Shown in pieces: positions 17,214-25,273 of a stretch of 64,000 nucleotides of DNA. The stretch's first letter is position 1. The number at the start of each line of letters is the position of its first letter. Position numbers and translations under genes: made by a program. The notes below the pieces were generated by a model. It saw nothing but the letters and a program-made list of their open reading frames with translations, was not told where the DNA came from and searched no databases. Source of the DNA: Marivita sp051251565 (GTDB taxonomy: Bacteria; Pseudomonadota; Alphaproteobacteria; Rhodobacterales; Rhodobacteraceae); assembly GCF_051251565.1 (NCBI RefSeq), contig NZ_JBPOFB010000001.1, positions 1-64,000 of the forward strand. Direction: 5' to 3'.

Positions 17214-18140
17214 TCAGCCCGCCTTGGGGTGCGACGCCTCGTAGACCTTCATCAGATGCACCGTATCGACCGAGGTATAGGCCTGGGTCGTCGACAAGGA
17301 TGCGTGCCCCAGCAATTCCTGTATCGTGCGCAAGTCGCCCCCCGCAGACAGCAGATGCGTGGCAAAGCTGTGCCGCATCGCATGCGGTGTTGCCGTTGCG
17401 GGCAGGCCCAATTGCATCCGTGCCTGTTCGGTTACCTTTTGCACAAGACGCGCGTTCAAAGCGCCCCCGCGCACGCCGCGAAACACTGGCGCATTGGCCT
17501 CCATCTCGAACGGGCACAGCCGCACATAGGTCTGCACCGCCTGCCGCGCGACAGGCAAGACGGGCACAACCCGTTCCTTGCCGCCTTTGCCGATGATCCG
17601 CATCGCCTCGCCCAATGGCAGGTCGCGGCCCATCATCCCAAGCGCTTCGGAAATCCGCAGCCCGCAGCCATAAAGCAGCGTCACAACCGCCATATCCCGC
17701 GCGCCGACCCATCCCTTGAGGGATTGTTGGCCCACGGTTTCGATCATCGCCCGCGCGGCATATTCGTTCAAAGGGCGGGGCAGTTTCTTCTGAAACTTGG
17801 GCGCGCGCGTGGACAGCACGGCGGTGGGTTCGAACCCTTCGCGTTCTGCCAGCCAGCGATAGAAGGATTTAACCGCCGACAGTTTGCGCGCCAGCGACCG
17901 CGCGCTGGCTCCGCCGCTGCGCGTCTGCGCCATCCAGGCCCGCATATCCGGCACCGTGATCCGCGACAGCGGCGTCAGCCCTTGGGCGTCGCCGTGATAT
18001 TCAGTCAGGAAAGCAATGAAATCAACCACATCACCGCGATAAGCGGTCAGGGTGTTTTCGGCGGTGCCGTTCAATGCACGGCTTGACGCCAGCCATCCCT
18101 CCAACGCGTCCCGCGCTGCCGGAGAGATCATGAGCGTCAC
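17214..18140 (-). CDS. xerC: Tyrosine recombinase XerC
   Basis: XerC with XerD resolves chromosome dimers at dif during division. The 308-aa protein has the N-terminal SAM-like DNA-binding domain (about 1-105) and a catalytic domain with the full residue set: Arg in YGCGLRISEALG, Lys in GKGGKERVVPV, HAMRHSFATHLL (His-x-x-Arg), His in LGHASLSTTQAY and the nucleophile Tyr in that same stretch. It shares an ATGA overlap with the DUF484 gene upstream, a known neighbour pairing. No integrase-type att site is visible nearby, so this is a housekeeping recombinase. Confidence 0.93.
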   Translation of the reverse strand: MTLMISPAARDALEGWLASSRALNGTAENTLTAYRGDVVDFIAFLTEYHGDAQGLTPLSRITVPDMRAWMAQTRSGGASARSLARKLSAVKSFYRWLAEREGFEPTAVLSTRAPKFQKKLPRPLNEYAARAMIETVGQQSLKGWVGARDMAVVTLLYGCGLRISEALGMMGRDLPLGEAMRIIGKGGKERVVPVLPVARQAVQTYVRLCPFEMEANAPVFRGVRGGALNARLVQKVTEQARMQLGLPATATPHAMRHSFATHLLSAGGDLRTIQELLGHASLSTTQAYTSVDTVHLMKVYEASHPKAG

Positions 18141-18841
18141 GACAGCCAGCGCCGCATCTGCCGCTCGAACACACCGGTAAAAAATGTCAAAAGGTCGGTG
18201 CCTTGTTGCGGCGTGAACTGGTGCGGATCTTCGGCCCCCATGACCAACAGTCCCGGCAACCGCCCCGGCCCGAAATTCAGCTTCAAACAGGCCTCAGAAC
18301 GGATCCAATCGGCCTTTTCGCCGTAAATCTCGCGGCGGCCTTTTTCGATCTGGCGCAAGGTCACCTGCCGCACTGTCGTGGCGCGCCCGGTGAGAAGGTA
18401 GTCATCAATGAATCCCGGTTCCGCGACCGACAGCACCGCCCCAAGCCGCTTGATGGCTGGGTCTTCGTCATTCTGGACCGATTCAAGCACCAGCTTGATC
18501 ACGTCGACGCGCAAAATCTCGGCCACGTCGCCGCCCAGATCGCGCAGGAAGGGTTCAAATTCCACTGGGTCCAGCATCCGAAGGATCGCGCGATGCACCT
18601 GATTGGTGCCAGCAAGGTTTTCGTACGCGGCAGCAATCACCGACCGATGCGTGTCTTCCAACCGGTCAAGACGCGCCTCAAGCCGGTCCATTGCGATTCC
18701 GCGCAGGTCAACGATATTGCCCCCCATCGCGCGCTCATTCGCGGCGATCAGGGCACGCATGAGATCCTGATCTTCCAGAATCACATCGGGGCGCGTCATG
18801 ATCGTTTCGCGCAATTCGTCGTCGATACGGGGGCTGCTCAT
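18137..18841 (-). CDS. DUF484 family protein
   Basis: This 234-aa protein belongs to DUF484, a GAF-like family of unknown function commonly found next to xerC. It is predicted soluble, with a helical first half (RLEARLDRLEDTHRSVIAAAYENL may be coiled coil) and a GAF-like second half ending LPGLLVMGAEDPHQFTPQQGTDLLTFFTGVFERQMRRWL. The start at 18841 (MSSPRIDDEL) has GAGGT upstream; the longer open frame before it has unrelated composition. It is coupled to xerC by a 4-bp overlap, suggesting a role linked to recombination or division. Confidence 0.88.
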   Translation of the reverse strand: MSSPRIDDELRETIMTRPDVILEDQDLMRALIAANERAMGGNIVDLRGIAMDRLEARLDRLEDTHRSVIAAAYENLAGTNQVHRAILRMLDPVEFEPFLRDLGGDVAEILRVDVIKLVLESVQNDEDPAIKRLGAVLSVAEPGFIDDYLLTGRATTVRQVTLRQIEKGRREIYGEKADWIRSEACLKLNFGPGRLPGLLVMGAEDPHQFTPQQGTDLLTFFTGVFERQMRRWLS

Positions 18842-18974
18842 GCCAACCTCGTTCTGGTTTATTTTTGCAGACCCTATCAGGAAGCTCTGAACGATGCCCG
18901 CGTTTTTTCCGTAAAATACGGCCGATCTGCGAAACTGTGGCAGAAGCGCAGGAACGCCCTTCGACGGGCGCTCC

Positions 18975-18996
18975 AAAAGCGGGGGCGACCCCGCCT
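18975..18996 (-). terminator. Terminator downstream of transaldolase
   Basis: On the minus strand GCGGGG and CCCCGC form a 6-bp GC stem with a 4-nt loop followed by TTTT. It lies just after the transaldolase stop (19006) and separates it from the DUF484-xerC unit. Confidence 0.75.
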
Positions 18997-19005
18997 TTGC
19001 GATCC

Positions 19006-19659
19006 TCAGAGGATCTTGATGTTTGCGGCCGCCGCGTCCTTGACGAACTGGTCCAGACCCTTGTCTGTCAGCATGTGGTTGGCCATCGCCTTGATCACTG
19101 CGGGGGGGGCTGTGGCCACATCGGCTCCGATCTTGGCACATTCGCTCATGTGATTGGCCGTGCGGATCGATGCGGCAAGGATGTTCGTCTCGAACCCGTA
19201 ATTGTCGTAAATCTCGCGGATATCCGCGATCAGGTCCAAACCATCAAGGTTCAGATCGTCCAGACGCCCAATGAACGGAGAGATAAATGTCGCCCCCGCC
19301 TTGGCCGCCAAAAGCGCCTGATTTGCCGAAAAACAAAGCGTCACATTGACCATTTTGCCTTCGTCGGTCAGCACCTTGCAGGCTTTCAAGCCGTCCCATG
19401 TCAACGGCACCTTCACCGCGATATTCTCTGCAATCTCGGCCAGCTTGCGGCCCTCAGCGATCATGTCTTCGGCCTTGAGCGCGACGACTTCGGCAGACAC
19501 CGGGCCATCAACCAGATCACAGATTTCCTTGGTGACTTCGAGGATATCCCGACCGGATTTCTTGATCAGGGACGGGTTCGTGGTGACACCATCCACCATG
19601 CCCAGATCGTTCAGTTCAGCAATGGCATCAATTTCGGCGGTATCGACAAAAAATCTCAT
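19006..19659 (-). CDS. Transaldolase / fructose-6-phosphate aldolase family
   Basis: The short transaldolase family (about 215-220 aa) transfers dihydroxyacetone units in the pentose phosphate pathway or cleaves fructose 6-phosphate. The 217-aa protein has MRFFVDTAEIDAI, DGVTTNPSLIKKSGRD, the Schiff-base lysine in NIAVKVPLTWDGLKA, NVTLCFSANQALLAAKAGATFISPFIGRLDD and ILAASIRTANH. The start at 19659 is chosen because AGAGG lies about 9 bases upstream; the ATG three codons earlier abuts that SD. It is divergent from priA. Sequence alone does not separate transaldolase from aldolase activity. Confidence 0.92.
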   Translation of the reverse strand: MRFFVDTAEIDAIAELNDLGMVDGVTTNPSLIKKSGRDILEVTKEICDLVDGPVSAEVVALKAEDMIAEGRKLAEIAENIAVKVPLTWDGLKACKVLTDEGKMVNVTLCFSANQALLAAKAGATFISPFIGRLDDLNLDGLDLIADIREIYDNYGFETNILAASIRTANHMSECAKIGADVATAPPAVIKAMANHMLTDKGLDQFVKDAAAANIKIL

Positions 19660-19737
19660 GGGCTTCATCCTCTGATGGGTTGGCCTTTCCTAACGCGCGC
19701 TTTACCCCATGACAATGATGACTGAAACCTTGACCTG

Positions 19738-21936
19738 ATGGCGCTAACACCCGGCTATTTTGACGAGGGCACCTTGATTGGCGTGCTCACCACCCAGCCA
19801 TTGGACCGGGTGCTGGACTACCGCGCGCCCGAAGGCGGGTGTCATCTTGGGGCCTTTGTCGAAGTGCCGCTGGGTCCGCGCAAGGTGCTTGGTGTCGTGT
19901 GGGGGGCCGGCAGGGGCAACTACGACATCTCAAAGATCCGAGCGGTGATCCGTGTGCTTGATGCCGCTCCGATGCGCGAAGAGCTGATGGCGTTCCTCAC
20001 CCGCGCGGGCGACTACACGCTGACCCCGCTGACCGCGATGCTGCGCCTTGCCACTCGCGCGCCGGGGCTGGGCGATCCGCCGTCGATGCGCAAGATTTAC
20101 CGCTTGGGCGACACCACACCTGACCGCATGACCGATGCGCGCACCCGCGTGCTCGACGCGTTGCGCGATATGGGCGGACTGTCCCTGACCCTGCGCGAAC
20201 TGGCCGAGGCGGCAGGCGTGACCACATCGGTGGTCAAGGGCCTCGCCAAGCTTGGTGCGGTGCGCGAAGAAGACAGCCCGCGCGACACGCCGTTCCCGAC
20301 GCTGGACCCGAACCAGACCGGCAAGGATCTGACCGATGATCAGGCCGCTGCCTCCGCCACCCTGCGCGCCGCCGTCGCTACCCGCAGTTACGGCACGACG
20401 CTGCTCAAGGGTGTCACCGGATCGGGCAAGACCGAGGTTTACCTCGAAGCGGTGGCCGAATGTCTGGCTCAAGGCCGTCAGGCGCTCGTCCTGCTGCCTG
20501 AAATCGCGCTCACGTCAGAATTCATCACCCGCGTTGATGCCCGTTTTGGTGCACACCCGGCCGAATGGCACTCTGGTGTCACGATCACCGACCGCCGCCG
20601 CGTCTGGAAGATGGTGGCGCAGGGCGGCGCGCAACTGGTGGTTGGCGCGCGATCCGCGCTGTTCCTGCCGTTCCGTGATCTGGGTCTGATCGTGGTGGAT
20701 GAAGAACACGACACCTCGTACAAACAAGAGGACGGCGTGCTGTATAACGCCCGCGACATGGCCGTTCTGCGCGCATCGATCTGTGGCGCGCAGGTGATCC
20801 TCGCTTCTGCCACGCCCAGCCTCGAGTCCTGGGCAAATGCCGACGCGGGCAAATACACCAAGCTCGACCTGACCGCGCGCTTTGGGGCGGCTGTCATGCC
20901 TGAAATGCGGGCCATCGACATGCGCAACGAAGATCTGCCGGGATCAAGCTGGATTTCGCCAACGCTGCAACGCGCCGTCCAACAGCGGCTCGACAAACAG
21001 GAACAGGCGCTTTTGTTCATCAACCGGCGCGGCTATGCGCCGGTTACGATCTGCCGCGCGTGCGGACACCAGATCGGATGCGACCACTGCGACGCGCGGA
21101 TGGTCGAACACCGCTTTCTCAAACGGCTTGTCTGCCACCAATGCGGTGAGACCAAACCGATGCCCTCGGTCTGTCCCGCCTGCGAGGCCGAAGACAAACT
21201 GGCCGCCGTGGGCCCCGGTGTCGAACGCCTTGCCGAAGAGGCGCAGAGCTTGTTCCCTGACGCGCGCTTGGCGGTGTTGTCGTCCGACATGTTCGGCTCT
21301 GCCCGCGCCATCAAGGCCGAGATCGAAACCATCGCCAGCGGTGGTGCGGATTTGATTATCGGCACACAGCTGGTTGCCAAGGGCCACAACTTCCCGTTGC
21401 TGACGCTTGTGGGCGTGATCGACGCAGACCTTGGCCTGCAAGGGTCCGACCTGCGCGCGGCGGAACGCACGTTTCAGCTCATGCGACAAGTGGCAGGCCG
21501 GGCTGGGCGCGCTGACAAGCCGGGTCAGGCCCTGATGCAAACCTACCAGCCCGAGCACCCGGTGATCCGCGCGATCCTGTCTGGCGACGAACAGGACTTC
21601 TGGACTGCCGAAGCCGGCGAACGCCGCGCCGCTGGTGTGCCGCCTTACGGGCGTCTGGCCGGGATCATCCTGTCCTCCACCGACATGCAAGAGGTGTTTG
21701 ACCTCGGCAACGCCATGGCGCGCAATGATGGCCCGCTGCGCCGCGTGGGTGCACAGGTCTATGGCCCTGCGCCTGCACCCATCGCCCGTGTGCGGGGCCG
21801 CCACCGCGTGCGTCTGTTGGTCAAAGCCCCCAAAGGCACGGCGCTGCAACCCGCCCTTTCAGAATGGGTCGCGCCGTTCAAGCTCAAGGGTGATCTGCGC
21901 ATGGCCATAGATATTGATCCCCAGAGTTTCTACTGA
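19738..21936 (+). CDS. priA: Primosomal protein N' (replication restart helicase PriA)
   Basis: PriA binds stalled forks and reloads the replicative helicase. The 732-aa protein has the N-terminal 3'-DNA-binding domain, Walker A GVTGSGKT at 225-232, the helicase box DEEHD, and eight zinc-binding cysteines in two clusters (CRACGHQIGCDHC and CHQCGETKPMPSVCPAC). Late helicase motifs include GTQLVAKGHNFPLLTLVGV and QVAGRAGRADKPG. Length is normal for the family. It is divergent from transaldolase, 78 bp away, and is followed by a 342-bp gap. Confidence 0.97.
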   Translation: MALTPGYFDEGTLIGVLTTQPLDRVLDYRAPEGGCHLGAFVEVPLGPRKVLGVVWGAGRGNYDISKIRAVIRVLDAAPMREELMAFLTRAGDYTLTPLTAMLRLATRAPGLGDPPSMRKIYRLGDTTPDRMTDARTRVLDALRDMGGLSLTLRELAEAAGVTTSVVKGLAKLGAVREEDSPRDTPFPTLDPNQTGKDLTDDQAAASATLRAAVATRSYGTTLLKGVTGSGKTEVYLEAVAECLAQGRQALVLLPEIALTSEFITRVDARFGAHPAEWHSGVTITDRRRVWKMVAQGGAQLVVGARSALFLPFRDLGLIVVDEEHDTSYKQEDGVLYNARDMAVLRASICGAQVILASATPSLESWANADAGKYTKLDLTARFGAAVMPEMRAIDMRNEDLPGSSWISPTLQRAVQQRLDKQEQALLFINRRGYAPVTICRACGHQIGCDHCDARMVEHRFLKRLVCHQCGETKPMPSVCPACEAEDKLAAVGPGVERLAEEAQSLFPDARLAVLSSDMFGSARAIKAEIETIASGGADLIIGTQLVAKGHNFPLLTLVGVIDADLGLQGSDLRAAERTFQLMRQVAGRAGRADKPGQALMQTYQPEHPVIRAILSGDEQDFWTAEAGERRAAGVPPYGRLAGIILSSTDMQEVFDLGNAMARNDGPLRRVGAQVYGPAPAPIARVRGRHRVRLLVKAPKGTALQPALSEWVAPFKLKGDLRMAIDIDPQSFY

Positions 21937-22119
21937 AGCAGACTGTCGATGTGCGCTTTCGGTCAACCGAAGCAGCGGGATGCGTCATCGCATCCATGCG
22001 GAAATGACAACGCAAGCACGTGTTGAGGCCGTTCGTGCCAGAAATCAGGTGATCGGCTTTCAAGTCACGTTGCTCGGTGCGACACGTTCGAAAACCGCAG
22101 CACCAAGAGCGCCTGAACC

Positions 22120-22134
22120 TTAACAAAATCTTAA
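22120..22134. promoter_or_regulatory. Candidate CtrA-binding site TTAA-N7-TTAA
   Basis: The sequence TTAACAAAATCTTAA exactly matches the alphaproteobacterial CtrA full-site consensus TTAA-N7-TTAA. It lies 145 bp upstream of the S49 peptidase start. In this GC-rich DNA such a match is unlikely often by chance. Binding is inferred, not shown. Confidence 0.5.
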
Positions 22135-22154
22135 TAGGTCCGCTCCGGCCCCAA

Positions 22155-22172
22155 TGTTTCGCGCGCGAAACA
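22155..22172. promoter_or_regulatory. 18-bp perfect palindrome, operator or parS-like
   Basis: TGTTTCGCGCGCGAAACA is its own reverse complement. The half-site TGTTTC/GAAACA matches chromosomal parS (TGTTTCACGTGAAACA), but the centre is 6 bp instead of 4, so it is not a standard ParB site. It may instead be a dimeric repressor operator for the S49 gene cluster. Confidence 0.45.
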
Positions 22173-22278
22173 ATGGGTCAGCATATGCACCCTTTCGCCC
22201 GCGTCCTACAATCCACAGGCCAGCCATATTTGCTGGCGCGCCTTGTATGCCCGTCGACCCCATTCTACATGAGCCTTC

Positions 22279-23076
22279 ATGAAGCGCTTTATACCATTTG
22301 TGAAATCTGATCCCACCGTAGCCGTTGTTCGGATGCAAGGCACCATCGCGGCGGGGTCTCGCGCCACGCTCAGCGATGCGGGCCTGCGCGGTCTGCTTGA
22401 AAAGGCGTTCCGCAAGGGCAAACCAGCGGCTGTGGCTCTCGAAATCAATTCTCCGGGCGGCTCTCCGGTGCAAAGCTCGCTGATCGGTGCGCGCATCCGC
22501 CGTCTGTCGGACGAAACCGAAATCCCGGTCTTTGCCTTTGTCGAAGACGTGGCGGCCTCGGGTGGCTACTGGATCGCATCGGCGGCAGACGAGATTTACG
22601 CCGATCCCGCGTCGATCCTTGGATCAATCGGTGTGATCTCGGCAGGCTTTGGCGCGCATGTGTTTCTGCAACGCCAGGGCATTGAGCGGCGCGTCTACAC
22701 GGCGGGAAAATCCAAATCCATGCTCGATCCCTTCCGTCCCGAAAATGAAGAAGACGTGGCCCGTTTGAACCGTCTTTTGGGGCAGTTGCATGACACGTTC
22801 ATCACCCAGATCAAAACCCGGCGCGGCGACAAGCTTGCCGATAATCCGGATCTTTTTACCGGCGACATCTGGGTCGGGCAGGGGGCTGTCGATGTGGGGC
22901 TGGCGGATCATGTCGGGCATCTGGTGCCTGCAATGAAAGAGCGCTTTGGCGACAAGGTTAAATTCCGCCGCTACGAACAGCGCCGCCCCTTGCTCAGCCG
23001 TTTCGGTGCGACCCTGACCTCTGATGCGCTCAGCGCCATCGAAGAACGCGCCGAATTTGCGCGCTACGGGCTGTAA
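22279..23076 (+). CDS. S49-family serine peptidase, soluble form (SppA/SohB-like)
   Basis: S49 peptidases such as SppA and SohB degrade signal peptides and membrane fragments using a Ser-Lys dyad. The 265-aa protein has the core INSPGGSP, VEDVAASGGYWIASAADEIYADPASILGSIGVI with nucleophile Ser94, and GKSKSMLDPF with likely base Lys146. No membrane anchor or signal peptide is visible before residue 15, unlike SohB, so it may act in the cytoplasm. A 55-aa membrane protein and an ion exchanger follow closely and may form an operon. Confidence 0.88.
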   Translation: MKRFIPFVKSDPTVAVVRMQGTIAAGSRATLSDAGLRGLLEKAFRKGKPAAVALEINSPGGSPVQSSLIGARIRRLSDETEIPVFAFVEDVAASGGYWIASAADEIYADPASILGSIGVISAGFGAHVFLQRQGIERRVYTAGKSKSMLDPFRPENEEDVARLNRLLGQLHDTFITQIKTRRGDKLADNPDLFTGDIWVGQGAVDVGLADHVGHLVPAMKERFGDKVKFRRYEQRRPLLSRFGATLTSDALSAIEERAEFARYGL

Positions 23077-23077
23077 C

Positions 23078-23245
23078 GTGGTTACAAAGATCGTTTTCCT
23101 GTTTCTCGCGTTCATGGCGATCCTTGCGATGTTCGGCAAGCTGCGCATCCCCGGTGCCAAGCGCCTGAGCGATGCAAAATGCAAGAAATGCGGACGATAC
23201 CGCATCGGCAAGGGTCCATGCCCCTGCGACGGAAAGGCAGGCTGA
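23078..23245 (+). CDS. 55-aa membrane protein with C-terminal zinc-ribbon-like motif
   Basis: A GTG one base after the S49 stop opens a 55-aa frame: one N-terminal hydrophobic helix (IVFLFLAFMAILAMF), a basic linker, then CKKCGRYRIGKGPCPC, four cysteines spaced like a zinc knuckle. The next gene's ATG follows its stop after one base, so it fits tightly into an operon. No named family is recognised. The Cys-rich part would face the cytoplasm if the positive-inside rule holds. The SD is weak; the fit between stops and the Cys motif support it as real. Confidence 0.65.
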   Translation: MVTKIVFLFLAFMAILAMFGKLRIPGAKRLSDAKCKKCGRYRIGKGPCPCDGKAG

Positions 23246-23246
23246 C

Positions 23247-24200
23247 ATGCTGATGATCTGGGGTAGCGTTGTTGTCGGGCTGGTGATCCTGCTCTTGGCC
23301 GGGGATGCCTTGGTCAAGGGCGCGGTGAACCTGTCGCTCCGCATCGGTATCCCGGCCCTGATCGTCAGCCTGACGGTGGTGGCGTTTGGTACCTCTGCGC
23401 CCGAGCTTCTTATCTCGATCAAGGCGGCAATGGACAACGTGCCGGGCATCGCGCTGGGCAATGTGGTGGGATCGAACACAGCCAACATCCTGCTTGTTCT
23501 GGGCATTCCCGCGCTTCTGGCTGTCATGCACACCAGCGAATGCAACACGCGAAAAAGCTATGTCATCATGTTGGCCGCATCGGTGTTGTTTATCGCATTG
23601 GCCTTCCGGGGTGTCTTTGACTGGATGTCCGGGATCATCCTTTTGGCTGTTCTGGCCGTCATCCTTGGCGATTCCCTGCGCGAAGCGCTGGCCCATCGCC
23701 GCGCTGGACAGGCCGCAGAAGACGAGGAAGAGCCGGAAGGCGCAGACCCGGACATGCCGTGGTGGAAGATCAATCTGTTCCTTGTTCTGGGTTTGGTCGG
23801 TCTACCTTTGGGTGCGGATCTGCTCGTCGACAGTTCCGTCAAGATCGCCAAAATATACGGAGTCAGTGACACCGTGATCGGCCTCACGCTTGTGGCATTG
23901 GGCACGTCGCTGCCGGAACTGGCCACCACCGTTATGGCCGCATTGCGCCGTCAGGCGGATGTGGCGCTGGGCAATGTGATCGGGTCGAACATGTTCAACC
24001 TGTTGGCCATTATCGGGGTGGCCTCGCTCATTGCGCCGATCCCTGTGGACCCGGAATTCCTGCGCTTTGACCTGTGGGTCATGCTGGGCGCATCGCTTTT
24101 GATCTTCCCGTTGGTGTTTATGGCCAAAGACCTGACCCGCATCTGGGGCGTGACCTTGTCGGCGCTGTATCTGGGCTACATTGCGCTGGTCATCTTCTAA
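23247..24200 (+). CDS. Sodium/calcium exchanger family protein (CaCA, YrbG-like)
   Basis: CaCA antiporters exchange Ca2+ or other cations for Na+ or H+. The 317-aa protein has two inverted-repeat halves, each with an alpha motif: TVVAFGTSAPELLISI...GNVVGSNTANI (about 45-87) and TLVALGTSLPELATTV...GNVIGSNMFNLLAI (about 213-252), separated by an acidic loop (AEDEEEPEGADPD). About ten hydrophobic segments are present. The start at 23247 has GGAAAGGCAGG upstream. It follows the 55-aa zinc-ribbon protein by one base. Confidence 0.92.
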   Translation: MLMIWGSVVVGLVILLLAGDALVKGAVNLSLRIGIPALIVSLTVVAFGTSAPELLISIKAAMDNVPGIALGNVVGSNTANILLVLGIPALLAVMHTSECNTRKSYVIMLAASVLFIALAFRGVFDWMSGIILLAVLAVILGDSLREALAHRRAGQAAEDEEEPEGADPDMPWWKINLFLVLGLVGLPLGADLLVDSSVKIAKIYGVSDTVIGLTLVALGTSLPELATTVMAALRRQADVALGNVIGSNMFNLLAIIGVASLIAPIPVDPEFLRFDLWVMLGASLLIFPLVFMAKDLTRIWGVTLSALYLGYIALVIF

Positions 24201-24217
24201 CCACAGGGGCGACCCCA

Positions 24218-24997
24218 ATGAGCAGAGCTTTGATCACCGGCGCGGGAAAACGGCTGGGGCGCGCGATGGCGCTCTATCTTGCCGATCGCGGTTACGACAT
24301 CGCGGTGCATTACGCCAGTTCACAGCGCGAGGCCGAAGAGGTCGCCGACCTGATCCGCGCCAAGGGGCGCATGGCCTGCACGGTACAGGCTGATCTTCTG
24401 AACGAAACGGCCACGCAGGCGCTGACCGACAGCGCGATTGCAGGACTTGGCGGGCCATTAACGGTGCTGATCAACAACGCGTCGATTTTTGAGTATGACA
24501 CTCTGGGCACCGCAACCCGCGAAAGCTGGGACCGGCATCTGGAAAGCAACCTGCGCGCGCCATTTGTTCTGACCCAGTGTTTCGCAGCGCAACTGCCGGG
24601 TGCACAGACCGACGCGCAGGGCGAGCCCGTGGCGTCGGGGCTGGTGATCAACATGATCGACCAGCGGGTGCGCAAGCTGACGCCTGAGTTCATGAGCTAC
24701 ACCATCGCCAAGATGGGCCTCTGGGCGTTTACCCAGACCGCCGCACAGGCACTCGCTCCGACGTGCCGGGTAAATGCCATCGGGCCGGGGCCAACCCTCA
24801 GGGGGGGGCGTCAGAGCGAAGCGCATTTCGCCAAACAGCGCGCTGCGACGATCCTTGAGCGTGGGGCAAACACGTCTGATATCACCGCAGCGCTGGGGTA
24901 TTTTCTGGACGCTCCGGCGGTTACCGGACAGCTGTTATGCGTAGATGGTGGCCAACACCTTGGATGGCAGACGCCGGACGTGATTGGCGTTGAATGA
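24218..24997 (+). CDS. Short-chain dehydrogenase/reductase, FolM/pteridine-reductase-like
   Basis: The 259-aa SDR has the cofactor motif TGAGKRLGRAMA, INNASIF (NNA motif), and active-site YTIAK, followed by RVNAIGPGPTLRGGRQSE. The TGAGKRLG and GPGPTLR features resemble FolM-type dihydromonapterin or pteridine reductases, which favour NADPH. It starts 17 bp after the exchanger stop; the long open frame upstream of ATG 24218 is overlap with that gene. An AT-rich gap and uvrC follow. Exact substrate not established. Confidence 0.88.
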   Translation: MSRALITGAGKRLGRAMALYLADRGYDIAVHYASSQREAEEVADLIRAKGRMACTVQADLLNETATQALTDSAIAGLGGPLTVLINNASIFEYDTLGTATRESWDRHLESNLRAPFVLTQCFAAQLPGAQTDAQGEPVASGLVINMIDQRVRKLTPEFMSYTIAKMGLWAFTQTAAQALAPTCRVNAIGPGPTLRGGRQSEAHFAKQRAATILERGANTSDITAALGYFLDAPAVTGQLLCVDGGQHLGWQTPDVIGVE

Positions 24998-25035
24998 TAT
25001 ATGGTGAAGACAAGTTTTGCACCGCTCTCGATACC

Positions 25036-25057
25036 GTTACGAAAGTGTTACGAAAGT
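25036..25057. repeat. Tandem duplication of GTTACGAAAGT
   Basis: Two perfect, directly adjacent copies of the 11-mer GTTACGAAAGT lie just after the SDR gene in AT-rich DNA. Such iterons can bind a regulator, but no known box matches. Confidence 0.55.
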
Positions 25058-25202
25058 CTTAATGTTTTCAGTAGCTTCTGACCGGGAAACAAAAATATTG
25101 TGATATATCAATGACTTATTTTGTCGCCTAAAAAATGGGCAAATCAGTGAACGCGCCGAAAAACAAAGGAAAAACGTTAACGTCCAAAACTTCTCCGCAG
25201 AC

Positions 25203-25211
25203 TTATCCACA
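25203..25211. promoter_or_regulatory. Consensus DnaA box TTATCCACA upstream of uvrC
   Basis: A perfect match to the DnaA-ATP box TTATNCACA lies 63 bp before the uvrC GTG, in the most AT-rich gap of the window. A weaker inverted match (CGTGGATG) lies 8 bp further on. DnaA control of uvrC is possible; a single box is not enough for an origin. Confidence 0.5.
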
Positions 25212-25273
25212 GAAATCGTGGATGCCTTAACAGTTGCATAGACCAGACCAATCGGGCAGCGACACAGAGAATC

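Larger units (their letters stand above)
21937..22278. other. 342-bp non-coding gap between priA and the S49 peptidase gene
   Basis: No open frame with family similarity or good SD was found here. The gap holds a CtrA-type site (22120-22134) and an 18-bp palindrome (22155-22172), described separately. No clear priA terminator was seen. Confidence 0.6.

Noticed and set aside
17214..18140. Tyrosine recombinase as a sign of an integrated element
   Set aside because: It is a housekeeping XerC coupled to DUF484; no att repeats, tRNA target or cargo genes surround it.
25000..25273. Chromosomal replication origin
   Set aside because: Only one consensus DnaA box is present, and typical oriC neighbours such as dnaA, hemE or parAB are absent. 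Kept as a regulatory observation only.
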